Source: Hippea sp964442345 (GTDB lineage: Bacteria; Campylobacterota_A; Desulfurellia; Desulfurellales; Hippeaceae). Taken from it: a stretch of DNA of 19,312 bases. Shown here piece after piece: positions 1-7,122 of this stretch (its first letter is position 1; each line of letters starts with the position of its first letter). Made by a program: the position numbers and the translations under genes. The stretch covers positions 1 to 19,312 of the forward strand of contig CAYTZD010000029.1 of NCBI GenBank assembly GCA_964442345.1, in the 5' to 3' direction. Below the pieces are notes generated by a model that saw only the letters and a list, made by a program, of their open reading frames with translations, was not told the origin of the DNA and did not search any database.

Positions 1-642
1 TTAAGGAATAAAATACCCCCTACCCTTTAGGTTTTTTATAATATCTTTACCAAGCAAGTGTCGTAATCTTTTTATGTATGTTCTTACTGACTCTTCCGAT
101 ACATCTTCATCTTGCCACACATAGCTTAATATATCATTTACAGATACAACCTTTCCCTTATTATTCAGCAGAAACTCAAAGATATCCCATTCCTTCTTTG
201 TTAAGTATAACTCATCCTTGTTTCTGTTGATCCTTTTTCTTGTTAAATCAATAAGAAGTTCTCCTAAACGAATAGTTTTGCTTACATGTCTTTTTAAAAC
301 TGAATTTATCCTAAGTATAAGTTCTTTTGGATTAAATGGTTTTGTTATGTAATCATCAGCACCCAAATTAAAGCACACTTCTTTGTCTTCTATATTACCC
401 TTAGCCGTCAAAATAATGACAGGTATATCATATTTAGCCTTTATCTTTTTTAGTAAATCTTCACCCTTGAAGAATTTAAGTATAAGATCCAAAACGATAA
501 CATCATACAAGGCAGAATTGAGATACAAAAACAGATCCCTATCATCTTCCACCCAATCGCATTTAAAATCGTTATTTTCAAGATAATTTTTTACTGCTTC
601 ACCGAGATATGTATCGTCTTCAACAAGCAAAACCTTTATCAT
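1..642 (-). CDS. OmpR/PhoB-family two-component response regulator
   Basis: This is a DNA-binding response regulator of 213 residues. An N-terminal receiver domain (about 1-115) takes a phosphoryl group from a sensor kinase, and a C-terminal winged helix (about 123-213) binds DNA. Visible receiver residues are the acidic pair D9/D10, phospho-acceptor D52 in VIVLDLIL, switch T79 in ILTAKG and K101 in TKPF. The winged helix is recognised from YLTKKEWDIFEFLL, the SVRTYIKRLRHLL recognition helix and the terminal GRGYF. I start at the ATG giving MIKVLLVEDD, the usual response-regulator beginning; an in-frame GTG at 660 would add six unlike residues. Neither start has a strong ribosome binding site. 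The loop after D52 reads K-F-F-K-G, without the proline usual five residues earlier than that glycine. It is divergent from tig. A cognate kinase could lie beyond the left edge, since that is downstream on this strand. The target and signal cannot be read. Confidence 0.93.
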   Translation of the reverse strand: MIKVLLVEDDTYLGEAVKNYLENNDFKCDWVEDDRDLFLYLNSALYDVIVLDLILKFFKGEDLLKKIKAKYDIPVIILTAKGNIEDKEVCFNLGADDYITKPFNPKELILRINSVLKRHVSKTIRLGELLIDLTRKRINRNKDELYLTKKEWDIFEFLLNNKGKVVSVNDILSYVWQDEDVSEESVRTYIKRLRHLLGKDIIKNLKGRGYFIP

Positions 643-685
643 TTCTACAAAGTAAAACACAAACCCAAAAGAAAATCAAATAAAA

Positions 686-714
686 TTGAAAAAACCAATC
701 TCTTTTGATATATT
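686..714 (+). promoter_or_regulatory. sigma-70-type promoter of the tig-clpPX-hslVU operon
   Basis: TTGAAA (686-691) and TATATT (709-714) are separated by 17 bases, a near-consensus arrangement. The -10 box lies about 30 bases upstream of the tig start, and a strong Shine-Dalgarno (GGGAGG, 735-740) follows. I looked for a sigma-32 -10 (CCCCAT type) and for the CIRCE element and saw neither, so heat-shock control is not evident. A 7-base inverted repeat (CTCTTTT 700-706, AAAAGAG 724-730) brackets the -10 box. Confidence 0.65.
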
Positions 715-744
715 CTGCTAACTAAAAGAGAAGTGGGAGGAAGT

Positions 745-2091
745 ATGATTGAAGTAGCAGTTGAAGATGCTAAACCTTCAAGAAAAAAACTTCAAATAAA
801 GGTTAAACCAGAAAAAGTAAAACAGAAGAAAGATGAGATTGTAAACGACTTCAGAAAAAGCGTAAACATAAAGGGATTCAGAAAAGGCAAAGTGCCAAAA
901 GAAATTATTCTAAGAACATACAAAGAAGACATAATAGAAAACACAAAAAGAGAATTGATTGCAGAAGCTTACGAATTTGCCATTCAGGATAACAAAATCG
1001 AAACAGTCGCAGATCCGGTATTTACCGAAATCAATTACGACGAAGAGAAAGGTTTAAGTTTTACAGCCACCGTTGATGTAAAACCAGAATTTGAACTAAA
1101 AGAGTATAAAGGCATTGAGATAGAAGCAAAACCGGTTGAGATAACAGAAGAAGACATCAATAAGGTTATAGAACAGCTAAGGGAAGCGTTTGCAACACTT
1201 GAAGATAAAGAAGACGGCGTATTTGAAGAAGGCGATATAGGTATTATTGATATAAAAACATTCACAAAAGATACGCACTATCCAATAAACGACTTTGGCG
1301 GAGAGAATCTGCCTGTTGAACTTGGCAAAAAGCAGCTTATAGAAGAGATAGAAAGCCAGCTTGCAGGTATGAAGGTCGGCGAGACCAAAAAGATAGAAGC
1401 AAGCTTTGACAAAGATTATCCTTTAAGAGCACTAAAAGGCAGAGATGTTGTATTTGAAGTAACATTAAAATCATTAAAACAGAAAAAACTGCCAGAATTA
1501 GATGATGAATTTGCCAAAAAAATCAACAAAGAATTCAAAACATACAACGATTTAGTTGAAGACATTAAAAAGAGATTAAAAGAGAACAAAGAGTTAGAAG
1601 AGATAGAAAGACAGAAAAATGCGATATTGGACAAACTGCTTGAAGAGTATGATTTTGACCTGCCACCAAGCCTTGTTGGTCAAGAAACCAACCAGATGAT
1701 AATGGAATATGTAAAGAATATGTACTATGCAGGTGTCGATGTAAGTTCAGACGACTTCAAACCACAGGCTTTAAGAGAGAAATTCGAACCAGAAGCAAAA
1801 AGAAGGGTAAAAGCAACATTTATCCTGCTTGAGATAGCAAAAAAAGAAGGTATCGATGTATCAAGCGAAGAGATAAACGAAGTTATATCACAGCATGCAA
1901 ACGCAAATAGAAAGACATTTGATGAGATGTATAAAGAGTATCAAGAAAAAGGCGTCTTGCCACTGATTCAGATGGAGATATTAGGCGATAAGGCACTTGA
2001 CTTTGTCTATGAAAACGCAAAAATTATAAAACCAGAAGAGAAAAAAGAAAGTAAAGAAGAAGAAAACAAAGAGAAGGAAGAGAAGGTATGA
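745..2091 (+). CDS. tig: Trigger factor, ribosome-associated chaperone and peptidyl-prolyl isomerase
   Basis: Trigger factor binds the ribosome near the peptide exit site and shields nascent chains; it also has prolyl isomerase activity. The protein is 448 residues, a normal length. The ribosome-docking signature GFRKGKVP is at residues 44-51. The FKBP-type isomerase domain spans about 160-243 (from FEEGDIGIIDI to FEVTLKSL), and the helical chaperone domain follows. The last 20 or so residues are an almost pure Lys/Glu tail. The ATG at 745 is chosen because GGGAGG at 735-740 is its ribosome binding site; an in-frame GTG at 733 would translate through that site. The stop overlaps the clpP start as ATGA (2088-2091), implying translational coupling. 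The order tig-clpP-clpX is conserved in many bacteria, which supports the identification. Confidence 0.97.
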   Translation: MIEVAVEDAKPSRKKLQIKVKPEKVKQKKDEIVNDFRKSVNIKGFRKGKVPKEIILRTYKEDIIENTKRELIAEAYEFAIQDNKIETVADPVFTEINYDEEKGLSFTATVDVKPEFELKEYKGIEIEAKPVEITEEDINKVIEQLREAFATLEDKEDGVFEEGDIGIIDIKTFTKDTHYPINDFGGENLPVELGKKQLIEEIESQLAGMKVGETKKIEASFDKDYPLRALKGRDVVFEVTLKSLKQKKLPELDDEFAKKINKEFKTYNDLVEDIKKRLKENKELEEIERQKNAILDKLLEEYDFDLPPSLVGQETNQMIMEYVKNMYYAGVDVSSDDFKPQALREKFEPEAKRRVKATFILLEIAKKEGIDVSSEEINEVISQHANANRKTFDEMYKEYQEKGVLPLIQMEILGDKALDFVYENAKIIKPEEKKESKEEENKEKEEKV

Positions 2092-2705
2092 ATCTAATAC
2101 CAATAGTCATCGAAAAGACACCACAGGGAGAAAGGGCATACGACATATACTCTCGCCTTTTGAAGGATAGAATCGTTATGCTAAACGGCGAGATAAACGA
2201 CGATGTGGCAAATGTTATCGTAAGTCAATTGCTGTTTTTGGAAAGTGAAGACCCAGATAAAGACATATTCCTATACATAAATTCACCCGGCGGTATAGTA
2301 ACAGCAGGCCTTGCCATATACGACACGATGCAATATATCAAATGCGATGTGAATACAATCTGCATAGGCTCTGCAGCATCAATGGGGGCTTTAATCCTTG
2401 CAAGTGGCGCAAAGGGCAAAAGATTTTCGCTGCCGCATTCACGCATTATGATTCACCAACCCATTGGTGGAATAACAGGACAGGCAACAGAGATAGAGAT
2501 ACACGCAAAGGAGATTTTAAGGCTTAAAAAGATTCTAAATGAAATCTTGGCAAAACATACAGGAAAAAGAATTAAAACCATTGAAAAAGACACTGAAAGG
2601 GATTATTTTATGGACGCAGAAGAAGCCTTGAAGTATGGCATCATCGATAAAATAATCTATTCAAGAGAAGAAGAGGAGAAAAACAATGAGACCAATGGAC
2701 GGTAG
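2088..2705 (+). CDS. clpP: ATP-dependent Clp protease proteolytic subunit ClpP
   Basis: ClpP is the serine peptidase that forms the double-heptamer chamber of ClpXP in the cytoplasm. The catalytic triad is visible as S98 in GSAASMGA, H123 in MIHQP and D172 in ERDYFM. The protein is 205 residues. It begins MNLIPIVIEK, which aligns with the mature N terminus of Escherichia coli ClpP (ALVPMVIEQ), so this form appears to lack the autocleaved propeptide. The N-terminal loops that contact the unfoldase pore (TPQGERAYDIYSRLLKDRI) are intact. The start overlaps the tig stop by four bases, with purine-rich AAGGAAGAGAAGG acting as ribosome binding site inside the tig end. The C-terminal 20 bases overlap clpX. 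Confidence 0.98.
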   Translation: MNLIPIVIEKTPQGERAYDIYSRLLKDRIVMLNGEINDDVANVIVSQLLFLESEDPDKDIFLYINSPGGIVTAGLAIYDTMQYIKCDVNTICIGSAASMGALILASGAKGKRFSLPHSRIMIHQPIGGITGQATEIEIHAKEILRLKKILNEILAKHTGKRIKTIEKDTERDYFMDAEEALKYGIIDKIIYSREEEEKNNETNGR

Positions 2706-3942
2706 CGATAGGCCTACAGGGCCACTGAGATGCTCATTCTGCGGTAAAACACAGGATGAAGTAAGAAAACTGATAGCAGGGCCGGGTGTTTATATATGCG
2801 ACGAATGCGTTGCTTTATGCGAAGAGATACTCGCAGAAGACGAAGAGATAAACAGAAAAGAGAGTAAACTTGTTCCATTAACACCAGAAGAGATAAAAGC
2901 AAAGCTTGACGAATACATCATAGCCCAAGACGAAGCAAAGAAAATTTTAGCTGTTGCAGCATACAACCATTACAAACGAATAAACTCCATTCAAACCAAT
3001 AGAAAAAAGGATGATGTTGAACTGGAAAAAAGTAATATCTTGCTTATAGGCCCAACAGGAACGGGAAAAACCTTAATAGCAAAAACGCTTGCAAAGATAC
3101 TCAATGTGCCATTTGCTATTGCAGATGCTACAAGCTTGACAGAAGCAGGCTATGTTGGCGAAGATGTTGAAAATATACTTGTAAGATTGCTTCAGGCAGC
3201 AGACTACAATGTAAGCCTTGCTCAAAAAGGCATAGTGTATATAGACGAGATAGACAAGATCTCAAGAAAAAGCGAAAATCCATCAATCACAAGGGATGTA
3301 TCCGGAGAAGGCGTGCAGCAAGCTTTGCTTAAGATAATCGAAGGCAGCATTGTTAATGTCCCGCCGTATGGTGGCAGAAAACACCCGCAGCAGGAATTCA
3401 TTCAGGTTGATACGACAAACATTCTCTTTATCTGCGGTGGAGCATTTGAAGGATTGGAGAACATCATAGCAAGAAGAATAAGCAAAAAAGCAATAGGATT
3501 TACAAACCCTGTAACGGTTGACAAGAAAGAGAAATACAACCTTTTGAAGCAGGTAACACCAGAAGATTTAATGAAATATGGACTAATTCCAGAGCTCATC
3601 GGAAGATTGCATGTCGTTGCAACACTTGAAGAATTAAGCGAAGACGAACTTGTTAAAATCTTAACCGAACCAAAGAATTCGCTGGTCAAACAGTATACAA
3701 AGATGCTCAAGTTAGACAATGTAAAACTAACAATCACCGATGATGCCTTAAAAGCAATAGCAAGAAAAGCAATAGAGAGAAAGGTCGGCGCAAGAGGCCT
3801 AAGAAGCATCATGGAAAGCATAATGGTTGATTTGATGTATAAGATACCTTCAATGAAGGATGTTAAAGAGTGCATAATCAACGAAGATGTTGTCTTAAAA
3901 GGCAAGAAACCTGTATTAATAAAAAGCAAGAAGAGTGCATAA
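2686..3942 (+). CDS. clpX: ClpX, AAA+ unfoldase subunit of the Clp protease
   Basis: ClpX uses ATP to recognise, unfold and thread substrates into ClpP. The protein is 418 residues. The N-terminal zinc-binding domain has C16, C19, C38 and C41. Walker A is GPTGTGKT (122-129) and Walker B is IVYIDEID (183-190). The pore loop GYVG is at 155-158, the RKH loop at 231-233, the ClpP-docking IGF tripeptide at 270-272 and the sensor-2 GAR at 368-370. With every functional loop present, it should be an active ClpP partner. The ATG at 2686 follows GAGGAG (2673-2678) at good spacing. It overlaps clpP by 20 bases and its stop directly abuts the hslV start with no gap. Confidence 0.98.
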   Translation: MRPMDGSDRPTGPLRCSFCGKTQDEVRKLIAGPGVYICDECVALCEEILAEDEEINRKESKLVPLTPEEIKAKLDEYIIAQDEAKKILAVAAYNHYKRINSIQTNRKKDDVELEKSNILLIGPTGTGKTLIAKTLAKILNVPFAIADATSLTEAGYVGEDVENILVRLLQAADYNVSLAQKGIVYIDEIDKISRKSENPSITRDVSGEGVQQALLKIIEGSIVNVPPYGGRKHPQQEFIQVDTTNILFICGGAFEGLENIIARRISKKAIGFTNPVTVDKKEKYNLLKQVTPEDLMKYGLIPELIGRLHVVATLEELSEDELVKILTEPKNSLVKQYTKMLKLDNVKLTITDDALKAIARKAIERKVGARGLRSIMESIMVDLMYKIPSMKDVKECIINEDVVLKGKKPVLIKSKKSA

Positions 3943-4494
3943 ATGGAACAGTTTAAGGGAACAACGATTATCTGTCTGAAGAAAGGCTCAACCGTTGCCA
4001 TCGCTGGTGATGGACAGGTAACACTTGGCAACACGGTTGTAAAATCTAAAGCAAAAAAGATAAGAAAGCTATATAACGACAAGGTTATAGTGGGTTTTGC
4101 AGGTGCAACGGCTGATGCTTTTACGCTGTTTGAGAAGCTTGAAGATAAACTCAATGAGTATGCAGGCAACCTAACAAGGGCAGCTGTTGAACTTGCAAAG
4201 GAGTGGCGAACAGACAAGATTTTAAGAAGATTAGAAGCAATGCTTATAGCTGCCGATAAAGACAGCATCTATCTCATAAGTGGAACAGGTGATGTCCTTC
4301 AGCCAGATGAAGATGTTGTTGCAATAGGTTCTGGTGGCAATTATGCCTTAAGTGCAGCTTTGGCACTTATAAAACATAGCAACCTATCGGCAAAAGAGAT
4401 AGTTGAAGAATCAATGAGAATAGCATCAAAAATCTGCATATACACAAACGAGAACATTACAATAGAAGTATTAGGAGATAACGATGGAAGATAA
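3943..4494 (+). CDS. hslV: HslV (ClpQ), threonine peptidase subunit of the HslVU protease
   Basis: HslV is the proteasome-like peptidase that forms a double hexamer and is activated by HslU. The protein is 183 residues. The catalytic threonine must become N-terminal. Here the sequence starts MEQFKG-TTIICL, so the mature enzyme should begin at T7 after removal of a six-residue leader, rather than of Met alone as in Escherichia coli. AIAGDGQVTLGNT, KVIVGFAGATADAF and AIGSGGNYA match the family closely. The start codon follows the clpX stop immediately. No strong Shine-Dalgarno is seen, so translation probably depends on coupling with clpX. The last 11 bases overlap hslU. No other Met is available nearer the TT motif. 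Confidence 0.97.
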   Translation: MEQFKGTTIICLKKGSTVAIAGDGQVTLGNTVVKSKAKKIRKLYNDKVIVGFAGATADAFTLFEKLEDKLNEYAGNLTRAAVELAKEWRTDKILRRLEAMLIAADKDSIYLISGTGDVLQPDEDVVAIGSGGNYALSAALALIKHSNLSAKEIVEESMRIASKICIYTNENITIEVLGDNDGR

Positions 4495-5833
4495 ACTCAC
4501 GCCTAAGAAGATAGTCGAACTGTTAGATAAATATATAGTTGGACAGAAAGAAGCAAAGAAAGCCATAGCTATAGCATTAAGAACACGATACAGAAGACAC
4601 AAGGTAAAAGGCGACATAAAAGACGAAATAATGCCAAAGAACATACTAATGATAGGTCCAACAGGCGTGGGTAAAACAGAGATTGCAAGAAGGATAGCAA
4701 AAATAACAAATGCACCATTTGTGAAGGTTGAAGCAAGCAAGTTTACAGAAGTCGGATATGTCGGACGAGATGTTGAATCAATCATAAGGGATTTAGCAAG
4801 AATCAGCTATGAGATGGTCAAACAAGAAGAGTTAAAAAAGGTTGAAGATAAAGCAAGAAAAGAAGCAGAAGAGAAGGTTTTGGATGTGCTTGTGCCACCG
4901 CTTAAAAACCAATCAATCTACAACAACGATGAAGAAGAGAGATTAAACAGAACTCGAGAGAAATTTAGACAGAAACTTAAAAATGGAGAGTTAGACGATA
5001 AGGTTATTGAGATAACGATAACCCCACAGAGAGCAGAACAGCCAATGCCATTCATAGAGATAGCAGCAGCACCAATAGATGAGATAGATTCAAGCCTGCG
5101 TGATATGCTGGATAACATTATTCCGGGAAGAAAGAAAACAAGAAAGGTAACAGTCAAAGAAGCTTTAAAGATATTTCAGGAAGAAGAAGCACAAAAACTG
5201 ATAGATAAGGATAAAGTAAAAGAGAAAGCCATAGAGAAAGCATCAAATGATGGTATAGTCTTTATAGATGAGATAGATAAAATCGTAAGCAAATCGTCAT
5301 CTACAAGCACACCCAATGTATCAAGGGAAGGTGTACAAAGAGACCTACTGCCTATAGTTGAAGGTTCAAGCGTAAATACACGATACGGCATCATAAAGAC
5401 AGACCATATTCTGTTTATTGCAGCAGGTGCATTCCATCAGGTAAAACCAAGCGATATGATTCCTGAACTGCAGGGAAGATTCCCAATAAGGGTAGAATTA
5501 AAACCTTTAACGAAAGATGATTTCATAAGGATTCTAAAAGAACCAAAAAATGCATTAATAAAACAGTATAAAGCCTTGCTTGAGACCGAAGGCGTTGAGA
5601 TAAACTTCACAGACGATGCAATCGAAAAGATTGCTGAATTAGCCGAGAAGATTAACAAAGAGACAGAAAATATAGGCGCAAGAAGACTCCATACACTGCT
5701 TGAAAAACTGCTTGAAGATATCTCGTTTGAAGCACCAGATATAGATAAACAGATAACCATCAACGCCGATTATGTAGAAGAAAAACTTGCAGATATAATA
5801 GAAGATAGGGATCTAAGCAGATATATCTTATGA
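4484..5833 (+). CDS. hslU: HslU (ClpY), AAA+ ATPase subunit of the HslVU protease
   Basis: HslU unfolds substrates and opens HslV. The protein is 449 residues, the usual length. Walker A GPTGVGKT is at 58-65, the pore loop GYVG at 91-94 and Walker B IVFIDEID around 260. Between roughly 110 and 240 lies the intermediate (I) domain, rich in charged helical sequence, that distinguishes HslU from ClpX. The C terminus is DLSRYIL, the tail known to insert between HslV subunits and activate them, so pairing with the adjacent hslV is secure. The ATG at 4484 sits six bases after AGGAG (4473-4477) and overlaps the hslV stop by 11 bases. It is the last gene of the operon. I see no clear hairpin terminator before the next promoter. 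Confidence 0.98.
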   Translation: MEDKLTPKKIVELLDKYIVGQKEAKKAIAIALRTRYRRHKVKGDIKDEIMPKNILMIGPTGVGKTEIARRIAKITNAPFVKVEASKFTEVGYVGRDVESIIRDLARISYEMVKQEELKKVEDKARKEAEEKVLDVLVPPLKNQSIYNNDEEERLNRTREKFRQKLKNGELDDKVIEITITPQRAEQPMPFIEIAAAPIDEIDSSLRDMLDNIIPGRKKTRKVTVKEALKIFQEEEAQKLIDKDKVKEKAIEKASNDGIVFIDEIDKIVSKSSSTSTPNVSREGVQRDLLPIVEGSSVNTRYGIIKTDHILFIAAGAFHQVKPSDMIPELQGRFPIRVELKPLTKDDFIRILKEPKNALIKQYKALLETEGVEINFTDDAIEKIAELAEKINKETENIGARRLHTLLEKLLEDISFEAPDIDKQITINADYVEEKLADIIEDRDLSRYIL

Positions 5834-5871
5834 TAAAGGCTAAATGATGGAAAGTATCTGTTTTGTAACTT

Positions 5872-5893
5872 TTTGGTTGCAATTGCAACTAAA
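5872..5893. promoter_or_regulatory. Palindromic operator candidate before the efflux operon
   Basis: GTTGCAATTGCAAC at 5876-5889 is a perfect 14-base palindrome. After one mismatched pair (5875/5890), three further T/A pairs extend the symmetry to 22 bases. It covers the predicted -35 box of the efflux operon, where a repressor would block polymerase. The size and position suit a dimeric repressor such as the TetR or MarR types that often control RND pumps, but no such gene lies in the window, so the binder is unknown. With no loop and no following T tract, it is not a terminator. Confidence 0.55.
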
Positions 5894-5905
5894 GTTTTAT
5901 AATAT
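5877..5905 (+). promoter_or_regulatory. Promoter of the six-gene efflux operon
   Basis: TTGCAA (5877-5882) lies 17 bases from TAATAT (5900-5905). An overlapping TATAAT (5898-5903) gives an alternative with a 15-base spacer. The -35 box is part of the palindrome at 5872-5893. The operon's first ATG is at 5941 behind GGAGG (5931-5935). Confidence 0.6.
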
Positions 5906-5940
5906 ACATCGAAAATTTTACTAAGGTAGTGGAGGCGCAC

Positions 5941-7122
5941 ATGGAATCAAATCCAAAAAGATGGATGCTTAAAGGCATTACAGCAGTAGTTATCCTTACT
6001 TTTTTGCTAATCGTATCATCTAAAGGTGCATTCTGCGAAGAAAAAGCTAAACCGTCAGGTATGATGCAGAATCAGTATGTGCATGTTGATGTATATAAAG
6101 TACCAAAACCTGCCGATATGCCGGTGGAGCTCAAATATCCGGCAAGGCTTAAAAGTATCCAGAGCGTAGAGATTGTAGCCAGAGTCGCAGGCGTTTTAGA
6201 AGAAAAATACTACAAAGAAGGCCAATTCGTTAAAAAGGGAGATATTCTATACCTGATAGAACCAGACATATACAAAGCCCAAGTAGATGCTGCAAAAGCC
6301 CAGCTTCAAAGTGCAATCGCAGCATTACACAAAGCAGAAAGAGATTGGAAAAGAATAAAAGCTTTATACAAGGCAAACGCTACAAGCCAACAAGCAAGGG
6401 ATGCTGCTTTATCGGCTTATGAGATAGCCAAAGCAAATGTTGAAAGAGCAAAAGCAAATTTAGAGACCGCTCAAATCAATTTAAACTATACAAAAGTTAA
6501 AGCAACGATAAGCGGCATTACAGGATTAAAGGATGTTGATGTCGGTTCTTATGTGGTTAATGGAACAAGGCTTGTTAGAATCACAAAGATAGACCCGATA
6601 TATGCAGAATTCTCAATCCCTGATATAGATGCAATAAAAGAAAAATACAACATAAAAAACGGTAAATGGTCAAAAGCAACAAAAGGAGAACTTAAAGCAT
6701 ATCTTGAGATAAACGGCAAAAGATACAATCAAGAAGGATTTGTAAACTTCATAGACATAAATATAGACCCACAAACATCAACCGTGAAGGCAAGAGCAAT
6801 CTTTAAGAATCCAGATAGACTTCTGATGCCGGGCGAATTCGCTCGTATAATTATCAAAGGACTTGTTAGAAAAAACACCATTCTTGTGCCGCAGAAGGCT
6901 GTTTTACAAAACCCGTTAGGCATGATTGTTTTTGTTGCTAATAAAGGAAAAGCAGAGATAAGGCCAATAAAGATTTCTGAAACATCTGGCAAATACTTTG
7001 TTGTGGAAAGAGGGTTAAAAGCCGGGGATATGGTTATAGTAAACAACTTCTTCAAAATAAAACCAGGAGTGCCTGTCAAGATAGACAAAATAATCAACAA
7101 AGGAGCAGCAAATGTTTTCTAA
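5941..7122 (+). CDS. RND efflux periplasmic adaptor (membrane fusion protein, AcrA/MexA type)
   Basis: The adaptor bridges the inner-membrane RND pump and the outer-membrane channel. The protein is 393 residues with a hydrophobic N-terminal segment (about 11-26). No canonical lipobox precedes C32 (the residues are G-A-F-C), so it is probably exported by Sec without lipidation or stays anchored. The domain order fits the family. A lipoyl half-motif lies at about 74-108 (VEIVARVAGVLEEKYYKEG to KGDILYLIE). An Ala/Lys-rich alpha-helical hairpin follows at about 112-182. The second lipoyl half and a beta-barrel (from YAEFSIPDID) come next, then a membrane-proximal domain (VLVPQKAVLQNPLG-like). The ATG at 5941 follows GGAGG; an in-frame GTG at 5929 would read through that site. 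It overlaps the RND gene by 11 bases. The family is clear; the substrates are not. Confidence 0.95.
   Translation: MESNPKRWMLKGITAVVILTFLLIVSSKGAFCEEKAKPSGMMQNQYVHVDVYKVPKPADMPVELKYPARLKSIQSVEIVARVAGVLEEKYYKEGQFVKKGDILYLIEPDIYKAQVDAAKAQLQSAIAALHKAERDWKRIKALYKANATSQQARDAALSAYEIAKANVERAKANLETAQINLNYTKVKATISGITGLKDVDVGSYVVNGTRLVRITKIDPIYAEFSIPDIDAIKEKYNIKNGKWSKATKGELKAYLEINGKRYNQEGFVNFIDINIDPQTSTVKARAIFKNPDRLLMPGEFARIIIKGLVRKNTILVPQKAVLQNPLGMIVFVANKGKAEIRPIKISETSGKYFVVERGLKAGDMVIVNNFFKIKPGVPVKIDKIINKGAANVF

Noticed and set aside
733..744. Upstream GTG start for trigger factor.
   Set aside because: It would translate through the GGGAGG ribosome binding site; the ATG at 745 is correctly spaced from it. 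The same reasoning rejects GTG at 5929 and at 19135 and ATG at 17371.
3402..4268. A 288-codon open frame antisense to clpX and hslV.
   Set aside because: It is Ser/Leu/Phe-rich, as expected from the complement of Lys/Glu-rich coding sequence, spans the junction of two certain genes and has no recognisable motif.
3943..5833. hslVU as horizontally acquired.
   Set aside because: Base composition and Lys/Glu/Ile-rich codon choice match the flanking tig-clpPX genes, and the tight overlaps argue for a long-settled operon.
5876..5889. Palindrome as a transcription terminator for hslU.
   Set aside because: It has no loop, is AT-rich and is not followed by a T tract; its position on the -35 box fits an operator better.
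6031..6039. Lipoprotein signal in the RND adaptor (C32).
   Set aside because: The residues before the cysteine are G-A-F, which is not a lipobox; phenylalanine at -1 is not accepted by the family consensus.
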